Made by a program: the position numbers and the translations under genes. From positions 1 through 5,094 of the forward strand of contig VBLZ01000095.1 of the NCBI GenBank assembly GCA_005878515.1: 5,094 nucleotides of DNA, in the 5' to 3' direction. The notes beneath the pieces are model-generated. The model did no database searches and was not told the DNA's origin. It saw only the letters and a list, made by a program, of their open reading frames with translations. Below, piece after piece: positions 1 to 4,326 of this stretch (positions are counted from its first letter, which is position 1; each line of letters starts with the position of its first letter). The stretch is from Methanobacteriota archaeon (GTDB lineage Archaea; Thermoplasmatota; Thermoplasmata; RBG-16-68-12).

Positions 1-116
1 ACCAATTCGTCGCAGGCCCCTTTGAATGGACCGGCCGTCCGTCCGGTTTCCAGGGCTTCCGCCGCATCGTTTCCGGACATCCGTTCGGCCACGGTCTTGG
101 CACGCAAGGGGACCAT
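1..116 (-). CDS. N-terminal fragment of an unidentified protein, cut by the left window edge
   Basis: Reading the minus strand from ATG at 116-114, the frame stays open for 38 codons to the window edge. The peptide begins MVPLRAKTVAERMSGNDAAE and continues with a Thr/Gly/Pro-containing stretch ending in CDEL. The start is supported by a purine-rich ribosome binding site: GGAGG at 132-128 (11 nt from the ATG) and AGGT at 125-122 (5 nt from it). The gene lies 47 nt downstream of the TFB stop codon on the same strand, so it could be cotranscribed with TFB or have its own promoter in that gap, where I see no TATA box. No membrane segment, signal peptide or recognisable motif is visible in the fragment, and I do not recognise the family. 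The evidence that it is a gene is the start context plus the open frame, not homology. Confidence 0.6.
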   Translation of the reverse strand, partial: MVPLRAKTVAERMSGNDAAEALETGRTAGPFKGACDEL

Positions 117-121
117 ATGAA

Positions 122-132
122 ACCTTTCCTCC
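122..132 (-). promoter_or_regulatory. Ribosome binding site of the left-edge gene
   Basis: On the minus strand the 11-base stretch reads GGAGGAAAGGT and ends 5 nt before the ATG at 116. GGAGG and AGGT both match the archaeal anti-Shine-Dalgarno complement (GGAGGTGATC). This is the main argument that the short open frame at the left edge is a real gene start. Confidence 0.6.
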
Positions 133-163
133 GAATGCAGCGGGACGCGAATCTTGACGCGCC

Positions 164-1150
164 TCAAGGAGGGAGACCCGCCGAGGGGCCGAGCTTCGGC
201 GCGCGGCCTCGCGGCAAGACGAGCTGTTGCATGAAACCCTCCATGAACTGGAATCGGTTCCGGAGGGTGACCTCGCTGACGCCGGCGACCTTCGCGATCG
301 CCTTCTGCGGCCGCCGCTCGCCGCACGCGAGGGAGGCGAGGTAGATCGCGGCCGCGGCGGTGCCGGCGGGGGAGAGGGACATCGAGCTGTCGATCTTCTC
401 GAGTTCCTTGAGAATCTTTTGGGCCTCGGCCTCGACCGTGTTCGACAACCCGAGCCGGGAGCAGAATCGGCTGACGTAGTTCATCGGCCGGGAGGGCGGC
501 ACGCGCAAGGTCAGGGTCCGGAGCAACGCTCCGTACGCTTTGCCGATCGTCTTCTTGCGCACGCCCGTCACCTGTTGCAGCTCATCCAAGGTTCTCGGGA
601 CGCCGTCGATCCGACATGCGGCGTACACGGCTGCGGCGACGATCGCCTCGATCGACCGACCGCGGACCAGGCCTTTCTCGAGGGCCTTCTTGCAGATGAA
701 TCCAGCTTCGTCCTTCACCGGACGGGGCAGGCCCATCAGCGAAGCAACGCGGTCGAGTGACCGAATCGTCTCCGGCAAACTTCGCTCTCCGGGGCGCGAG
801 TGGCCGGAGTGACGCTGGAGTTTTCGCATCCGGTAGAACTTCTCTCGCTCCCGGAGCGGGATCGTGTTACCGCGCGCATCCTTGTTCGCGAGCGGAATCA
901 CGGTCGTCAGCCCGGACGCGCCCGCGACGTAGCTTCGAGGAGCGCCCGTCCGCGCGAGGCGGTCGTTCTCTTCGACGGAGTACGCGGACCACTCCGGTCC
1001 CTCGTCGATCGCACCCTCGCTGATGACGAGGCCGCATGAATCGCAGACGAGCTCGCCGCGCGCGTAGTCGCGCACGAGGTGCTCGCTCCCGCATTCGGGG
1101 CAGACCCGGTCTTCTTCGACGACCGGTTCCGCCGGCGTACTGCTCGGCAT
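164..1150 (-). CDS. tfb: Transcription initiation factor IIB (archaeal TFB)
   Basis: TFB bridges TBP bound at the TATA box to RNA polymerase and is needed for archaeal promoter opening and start-site choice. The 328-residue protein shows all the parts. An N-terminal zinc ribbon has Cys17, Cys20, Cys36 and Cys39 (CPECG ... CDSCG). The B-finger/B-linker follows at about residues 48-85, with the family motif GPEW and an ARTGAP motif. Two cyclin folds follow: about 122-208, including RGRSIEAIVAAAVYAACR, and about 222-308. The recognition helix of the second repeat, GVSEVTLRNRF, lies at about 290-300. A short Pro/Gly/Arg-rich tail of roughly 18 residues ends the protein, slightly longer than in typical TFBs of about 300 residues. 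I chose ATG 1150 because AAGG lies 6 nt upstream; an in-frame GTG at 1156 would add two residues, but AAGG abuts it with no spacing. The family is certain. Whether this is the general factor or one of several paralogues cannot be told here. Confidence 0.97.
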   Translation of the reverse strand: MPSSTPAEPVVEEDRVCPECGSEHLVRDYARGELVCDSCGLVISEGAIDEGPEWSAYSVEENDRLARTGAPRSYVAGASGLTTVIPLANKDARGNTIPLREREKFYRMRKLQRHSGHSRPGERSLPETIRSLDRVASLMGLPRPVKDEAGFICKKALEKGLVRGRSIEAIVAAAVYAACRIDGVPRTLDELQQVTGVRKKTIGKAYGALLRTLTLRVPPSRPMNYVSRFCSRLGLSNTVEAEAQKILKELEKIDSSMSLSPAGTAAAAIYLASLACGERRPQKAIAKVAGVSEVTLRNRFQFMEGFMQQLVLPRGRAPKLGPSAGLPP

Positions 1151-1194
1151 GGCCACCCTTCTGGTCGGCTTGTGCTCCCGAGACTCACTCGTCC

Positions 1195-1203
1195 TAAATA
1201 TAA
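1195..1203 (-). promoter_or_regulatory. TATA box, probable TFB promoter
   Basis: The minus strand reads TTATATTTA, close to the archaeal TATA consensus, in an AT-rich island within otherwise GC-rich DNA. Its centre is about 49 nt from the TFB ATG at 1150. With the usual distance of about 25 nt from TATA box to start site, transcription would begin near 1173, giving a leader of roughly 20-25 nt that contains the AAGG ribosome binding site. A second, weaker TATA-like word on the same strand, TCATATAAG at 1216-1208, is an alternative. Confidence 0.6.
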
Positions 1204-1214
1204 CGTGCTTATAT
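1198..1214. repeat. Perfect inverted repeat joining the two TATA boxes
   Basis: ATATAA, a 5-nt spacer (CGTGC) and TTATAT form an exact dyad. Each arm is part of one of the opposed TATA-like boxes, so TBP could be loaded in either direction around one centre (1206). The symmetry could also be an operator for a dimeric regulator. It is seen directly; its function is inferred. Confidence 0.5.
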
Positions 1215-1216
1215 GA
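1208..1216 (+). promoter_or_regulatory. TATA-like box facing the fumarase operon
   Basis: CTTATATGA on the plus strand resembles an archaeal TATA box and is the only clear AT-rich element between TFB and the fumarase gene. If used, transcription would start near 1237, leaving an untranslated leader of about 250 nt before the fumarase ATG at 1487. A closer promoter is possible: the stretch around 1430-1449 is less GC-rich, but no convincing TATA box is visible there. The assignment is an inference from motif and position. Confidence 0.35.
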
Positions 1217-1486
1217 TACCTTGTCATCGTGCGCAGTGACAGCTTGGGTCGTGCCGGGCCCAGATGGAGTGGGCGATGGCGGATAGGACGAAGGACGTCC
1301 TAAGCGCCAGTGACGCGGTCATGGAAGGTGACGAAGGTCGGATCCGAGCCTCGCGGCGAGGCATTCCGGCACCGCCTGCGAGCTCGCCAGCGGACGGTCG
1401 AGGAGCCGCTGCGCCCCTCGGATACGTACGAATCATTGGCAATGTTAAAGCCCCCGGGGCTCTGTCGGCCACGTCGGCGCATTCGA
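1217..1486. other. Gene-free, inverted-repeat-rich region before fumarase
   Basis: No frame here encodes a recognisable protein. The open frames that cross it give Arg/Pro/Ala-rich translations with no family features and out-of-register overlap with fumarase. It carries several short exact inverted repeats: TAGGACG/CGTCCTA with a 5-nt loop (1284-1302), the palindrome TCGGATCCGA (1338-1347), GCCTCG/CGAGGC with a 3-nt loop (1348-1362), the palindrome GCGAGCTCGC (1378-1387), CAGCGG/CCGCTG with a 12-nt loop (1388-1411), and AGCCCC/GGGGCT around one base (1449-1461). In transcribed form it could be a structured 5' leader or a small RNA. I recognise no known riboswitch, tRNA, 7S RNA or RNase P signature in it. 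GC-rich DNA yields some such repeats by chance. Confidence 0.4.
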
Positions 1487-2905
1487 ATGGCGGACTTCCG
1501 CGTCGAGAAAGATTTCCTCGGGGAGGTCAAAGTCCCGAAGGACGCGTACTGGGGCGTCCAGACCCAGCGTGCGATCGAGAACTTCCCGATCAGCGGGATC
1601 CGGTTCGGCCGGCGATTCATCTACGCGCTCGGCCTGATCAAGATGGCGTGCGCCCAGACGAACGTTGAGCTCGGGCTACTCGACAGCAAGATTGGCAAGG
1701 CGACGGTCCAAGCCTGCCAGGAAGTCATGGACGGGAAACTGGACGCACAGTTCCCCCTCGATATCTTCCAGACCGGGAGCGGGACCTCGACCAACATGAA
1801 CGCGAACGAGGTGATCGCGAACCGCGCGAACGAGATCTTGGGTCATCCGCTCGGGGAGAAAGGCCCCGTCCATCCGAACGACCATGTGAACATGGGCCAG
1901 TCCTCGAACGACGTCATCCCGACGGCGATCCACGTCGCCGCCTTGCTGGAAATCGACCAGAGTTTGCTTCCTGCCTTGCGCGAGTTGGAAGATAGTCTCG
2001 CAAGGAAGGCGAAGGATTTCGATCCGATCGTCAAGGCCGGACGGACCCACCTGATGGATGCTACTCCGATCCGACTGGGCCAGGAGTTCTCCGGGTATCA
2101 GTCCCAAATCGATCACGGGATTCGCCGGGTGTCCGCCGCGAGAGCCGCGCTCGCGGAACTGGCGATTGGCGGCACCGCGGTGGGCACGGGAATCAACGCG
2201 CATCCAGACCTCCCGGGTCGCGTCGTCGAGAAGATCAGCGCCGCGACCAACACGAAGTTTCGCGTCGCGGACAATCACTTCGAGGCCCAGGCGGCTCGAG
2301 ATGCGCTCGTCGAAGCGAGCGGCGCGATTCGCACCGTTGCGATTTCGATGATGAAGATTGCGAACGACCTGAGGTGGCTCGGATCTGGACCTCACACGGG
2401 CCTGCGCGAGCTGAACCTCCCCGCGGTCCAGCCCGGCTCCTCCATTATGCCTGGGAAGGTCAACCCGGTAATCCCGGAGGCCGTCATGCAAGTCGGCGTC
2501 ACGGTCATCGGCAACGACGTGGCGATCGCGGTCGCGAACACCCACTCAAACCTCGATCTCTCGACGATGATGCCCGTGATGTCGCAGCGGATCCAGCAGA
2601 ACGTCGAACTCCTCGCGAACGTCGCCCGCGTTTTCGCGCACAAGTGCATCGACGGGATCACCGCAAATGTCGACGTGCTCCAGCGATACGCGGAATCGAG
2701 CCCCGCAATCGCGACGAAACTGAACCCGATCATCGGGTACGAGAAAGCCGCGGAGATCGCGAAAGAGGCCGGGCTCACTGGGAAGACGGTCAAGCAGCTT
2801 GTGATCGAGAAGGGCATCCTGAGCCCGGAAGAGGCGGAGAAGGTCCTCGACCCGCGACACCTCACGAGCCCGAGCAAAGACATGCTCGGGGGCGGGGGAG
2901 GCTAG
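1487..2905 (+). CDS. fumC: Class II fumarate hydratase (fumarase C type)
   Basis: This enzyme catalyses reversible hydration of fumarate to L-malate in the TCA cycle; the class II form is an iron-independent cytosolic homotetramer. The 472-residue product matches the family's usual length of about 460-470. The N-terminus, RVEKDFLGEVKVPKDAYWG, is typical. TGSGTSTNMNANEV lies at 96-109, HPNDHVNMGQSSNDVIPTA at 129-147, the catalytic His188 in GRTHLMDATP (185-194), GGTAVGTG at 228-235, and the superfamily signature GSSIMPGKVNP with the mobile-loop serines at 317-327. The paralogue aspartate ammonia-lyase shares the last signature, but HPNDxVNxxQSSND, GGTAVGTGxNxHP and MKIANDLRWL favour fumarase. 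ATG 1487 is chosen because family homology begins there; the frame is open further upstream (ATG at 1442 and 1310) but encodes an Arg-rich unrelated stretch. No Shine-Dalgarno precedes it. The C-terminus ends in five glycines. It heads the four-gene plus-strand run. Confidence 0.93.
   Translation: MADFRVEKDFLGEVKVPKDAYWGVQTQRAIENFPISGIRFGRRFIYALGLIKMACAQTNVELGLLDSKIGKATVQACQEVMDGKLDAQFPLDIFQTGSGTSTNMNANEVIANRANEILGHPLGEKGPVHPNDHVNMGQSSNDVIPTAIHVAALLEIDQSLLPALRELEDSLARKAKDFDPIVKAGRTHLMDATPIRLGQEFSGYQSQIDHGIRRVSAARAALAELAIGGTAVGTGINAHPDLPGRVVEKISAATNTKFRVADNHFEAQAARDALVEASGAIRTVAISMMKIANDLRWLGSGPHTGLRELNLPAVQPGSSIMPGKVNPVIPEAVMQVGVTVIGNDVAIAVANTHSNLDLSTMMPVMSQRIQQNVELLANVARVFAHKCIDGITANVDVLQRYAESSPAIATKLNPIIGYEKAAEIAKEAGLTGKTVKQLVIEKGILSPEEAEKVLDPRHLTSPSKDMLGGGGG
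2894..2901 (+). promoter_or_regulatory. Possible Shine-Dalgarno of the DUF3052 gene inside the fumarase 3' end
   Basis: GGGGGAGG overlaps the codons for the fumarase glycine tail and ends 15 nt before the next ATG (2917). The spacing is longer than usual, so translational coupling from the fumarase stop, 11 nt before that ATG, may matter more. Confidence 0.25.
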
Positions 2906-2916
2906 GCACCCCGCCG

Positions 2917-3327
2917 ATGCCCGCAGGCTCGTCGTCCAAGCCGCTGGCGGAGAAACTCGGAATCAAACCCGGTTTCGCCGTCGTCGTGATCCGGTCGCCG
3001 ACCGACTACGCGCGGCTCCTCGGTAGGATTCCCGAGCGTGTGAGGATCCTCAATCGGTTGGACGGCCGCGTCGACATGATCCACGCGTTCGTTCGGACTC
3101 GCGCGGACCTGGAAAGCCGGTTCCTGCCTTGGAAAGAAGCTCTCCCGCCGGAGGGAAGCCTCTGGATCTCTTGGCCGAAGCAGGCGGCCGGAGTCCCGAC
3201 CGACCTGACCGAGGACGTCGTGCGCGCCATCGCCTTGGCCCACGGCCTCGTCGACGTGAAGGTCTGTGCCGTCGATGAAGTGTGGTCGGGCCTGAAACTC
3301 GTCTACCGCACGAAGGACCGACGTTGA
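2917..3327 (+). CDS. DUF3052 family protein
   Basis: A 136-residue soluble protein with the conserved pattern of the DUF3052 family, whose biochemical role is not established. The visible hallmarks are LAEKLGIKPG near the N-terminus (10-19), a hydrophobic strand with AVVVIRSPTDY (21-31), RVDMIHAFVRTRADLE (51-66), LWISWPK (82-88), GVPTDLTEDVVR (92-103) and the C-terminal GLVDVKVCAVDEVWSGLKLV (110-129). The LWISWPK and VDEVWSGLKLV blocks are the most distinctive. Family proteins are about 130-150 residues, so this one looks complete. The start ATG 2917 leaves only a short Ser-rich lead before the conserved block; the open frame continues upstream but overlaps fumarase in another frame. The gene follows fumarase by 11 nt, so cotranscription is likely. 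No catalytic residues can be assigned and no transmembrane segment is evident. Confidence 0.85.
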   Translation: MPAGSSSKPLAEKLGIKPGFAVVVIRSPTDYARLLGRIPERVRILNRLDGRVDMIHAFVRTRADLESRFLPWKEALPPEGSLWISWPKQAAGVPTDLTEDVVRAIALAHGLVDVKVCAVDEVWSGLKLVYRTKDRR

Positions 3328-3384
3328 GGGCCCGCCGCAAAGGACATGCCCTCGCGCCTCGCTGCGGTAGCGACCCCGAAAGGG
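3326..3384 (+). other. Intercistronic stem-loops between the DUF3052 and ABM genes
   Basis: Three potential hairpins follow one another: GAGGGC/GCCCTC (3326-3331 and 3348-3353, 16-nt loop, overlapping the DUF3052 stop codon), TCGCT/AGCGA with a 5-nt loop (3359-3373), and CCC-GAAA-GGG with a GNRA-type tetraloop (3375-3384). There is no T-run, so this does not resemble an archaeal terminator. It may affect processing or stability of the polycistronic RNA, or it may be chance in GC-rich DNA. Confidence 0.3.
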
Positions 3385-3386
3385 CC

Positions 3387-3396
3387 GGGAGTGGAG
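3387..3396 (+). promoter_or_regulatory. Ribosome binding site deciding the TTG start of the ABM gene
   Basis: GGGAGTGGAG contains two GGAG-like words; the nearer one (3393-3396) ends 4 nt before TTG 3401. An in-frame TAG at 3368-3370 excludes any longer form, and no ATG or GTG occurs in frame before the conserved domain, so this site and TTG 3401 fix the start. Confidence 0.6.
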
Positions 3397-3400
3397 ACAA

Positions 3401-3799
3401 TTGCCGTATCGCCGCGTCAAGGACCCGACCGAGGTCGTCGTCATTTTCAAGACCCATCTTCGGGAAGGGGCGGACTCGGAGGCGTACCGGAGGACATCTC
3501 GCCGAATGCACGAACTCGTCGAGCGGATTCCGGGATTCATTTCGATCAAAGCCTACACGGGCGAGGACGGCGAGGAGATCGATCTCGTCCGCTTCGCGAA
3601 CGAGGATGCCCTGAAGGTCTGGAAGGAGCAGCCGGAACATCTCGAAGCGCAGCGCCGTGGCCGCGAGGAGTTCTACGATCGCTACTCGGTCCAGGCCTGC
3701 AAGGTGGTACGCGACTACGAGTTCCGAATCGACGAACGACCCCGGGGCCTCGATGTTCGCCGGGACGGGGGAAAGCCGCAAGGTCTTTCATCCCGCTGA
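3401..3799 (+). CDS. Antibiotic biosynthesis monooxygenase (ABM) domain protein
   Basis: A 132-residue protein with the small ferredoxin-like ABM fold seen in cofactor-free monooxygenases and heme-degrading enzymes; many members have no known substrate. The pattern fits: strand EVVVIFKTHL (11-20), helix AYRRTSRRMHELVERIPGF (28-46), strands FISIKAYT and EIDLVRFA (46-66), then the typical helix region EDALKVWKEQPEHLEAQRRG (68-87) with His80, and the closing strand QACKVVRDYEF (98-108). A charged 24-residue tail follows the domain, with no visible motif. Single-domain ABM proteins usually act as dimers (family knowledge). The start is TTG, supported by an upstream GGAG and an in-frame stop at 3368-3370. 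It lies 73 nt after the DUF3052 gene and 3 nt before the GNAT gene. Assignment to the fold is good; oxygenase activity is not shown. Confidence 0.82.
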   Translation: MPYRRVKDPTEVVVIFKTHLREGADSEAYRRTSRRMHELVERIPGFISIKAYTGEDGEEIDLVRFANEDALKVWKEQPEHLEAQRRGREEFYDRYSVQACKVVRDYEFRIDERPRGLDVRRDGGKPQGLSSR

Positions 3800-3802
3800 C
3801 CC

Positions 3803-4267
3803 ATGAGCCGCCAAGGGAGGTGGTATGAACGCGACATGACGCGACGGAAGCCCTCCCGGGCAAGGCTTAGGCCGTTCCGTCTCGATGATGCCTCGGACCT
3901 GTGCCGCATCTATCCGATGTTCTTCGTCGACAATGCGGTGAAGTACGGCAGCAGCCGCATCGTCGTGGCGGAGGCGGACGGCCACGCGGTCGGGTTCGTG
4001 ATGTGGGGTCCCGCGTTGGAGCCCGCTTGGTTCGACCCCGGTGTGGAACGCTGGGCAGAGCTTGATGAACTCCACGTCCATCCGAAGTACCAGGGTCGGG
4101 GAATCGGGACACGTCTCGTGCGCTCGGCGGCCCGAGAGGCACGCGCAGCTGGGTTCGCCGTAATGTATCTGGTCACGGAGGCCTCGAACGCCTCCGCCCG
4201 GCGGGTATACGAGAAGAACGGCTTCCGAGAGCACAATCGAATCGTGCGGTACAAGATCGAGCTTTGA
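3803..4267 (+). CDS. GNAT family N-acetyltransferase
   Basis: The protein probably transfers an acetyl group from acetyl-CoA to an amine of unknown identity. At 154 residues it is a typical single-domain GNAT. The domain starts at about residue 21 (RLRPFRLDDASDL). Strand VVAEADGHAVGFVMWG lies at 54-69, the motif A strand ELDELHVHP at 86-94, the acetyl-CoA pyrophosphate loop QGRGIG at 97-102, and motif B TEASNASARRVYEKNGF at 125-141, with Asn129 and Tyr136, the usual general acid. ATG 3803 sits 3 nt after the ABM stop codon, suggesting translational coupling. The in-frame ATG 3836 is about equally plausible: it leaves nine residues before the domain and a GGGAGGTGG motif lies 12 nt upstream of it. 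A four-codon frame beginning at ATG 3825 ends on top of it. The product is last in the four-gene run. Substrate cannot be inferred from the sequence. Confidence 0.9.
   Translation: MSRQGRWYERDMTRRKPSRARLRPFRLDDASDLCRIYPMFFVDNAVKYGSSRIVVAEADGHAVGFVMWGPALEPAWFDPGVERWAELDELHVHPKYQGRGIGTRLVRSAAREARAAGFAVMYLVTEASNASARRVYEKNGFREHNRIVRYKIEL
3815..3839 (+). promoter_or_regulatory. Strong Shine-Dalgarno with a four-codon mini-ORF at the GNAT start
   Basis: GGGAGGTGG (3815-3823) is the best Shine-Dalgarno match I noticed in the window. Immediately after it, ATG 3825 opens a frame reading Met-Asn-Ala-Thr-stop (3825-3839), and the TGA overlaps the in-frame GNAT ATG at 3836 as ATGA. Either the motif serves ATG 3836 directly at long spacing, or a mini-cistron hands ribosomes on by termination-reinitiation, or it is an incidental part of a longer GNAT starting at 3803. 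Confidence 0.35.
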
Positions 4268-4309
4268 GCCTGGAGGATCGCTCGAAGTCGAGGCGCCCCG
4301 ATCGTGAAC

Positions 4310-4326
4310 AGCGGGAGCGTTCCGCT
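4310..4326. other. Stem-loop between the convergent GNAT and aldehyde dehydrogenase genes
   Basis: AGCGGGA and TTCCGCT arms around a GCG loop form a 7-bp stem with one G-U pair on the plus strand. It overlaps the first base of the aldehyde dehydrogenase stop codon. A hairpin between converging genes could shield 3' ends, but neither strand shows the T-rich tract expected of an archaeal terminator. The 58-nt gap (4268-4325) contains nothing else I can name. Confidence 0.3.

Noticed and set aside
227..760. Open frame antisense to TFB (177 codons, plus strand)
   Set aside because: It mirrors the TFB coding sequence, has no family features and no ribosome binding site I could see.
1310..1486. 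N-terminal extension of fumarase from ATG 1310 or 1442
   Set aside because: The added residues are Arg/Pro-rich and unlike fumarases, whose homology begins at residue 2-5 of the 1487 start. The upstream open frame looks incidental.
1157..1486. tRNA, 7S RNA or RNase P RNA in the gene-free stretch
   Set aside because: I found no cloverleaf with a T-loop consensus and none of the conserved core words of those RNAs on either strand.
1264..1668. Possible small protein starting at 1264 on the plus strand
   Set aside because: It overlaps the fumarase start by more than 180 nt in a different frame, has no clear ribosome binding site and no recognisable motif.
1676..2545. Long open frame antisense to fumarase (289 codons, minus strand)
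   Set aside because: It is the complement of a gene with strong family motifs. Its translation is Arg/Asp-rich with no recognisable domain, as expected from GC-rich codon use.
1487..2905. Aspartate ammonia-lyase instead of fumarase
   Set aside because: The GSSIMPGKVNP signature is shared, but HPNDHVNMGQSSND, GGTAVGTGINAHP and MKIANDLRWL match class II fumarase better.
2374..2916. Upstream extension of the DUF3052 frame into the fumarase gene
   Set aside because: The extended part is a shifted frame of fumarase with Arg/Gly-rich content; the DUF3052 conserved block starts just after ATG 2917.
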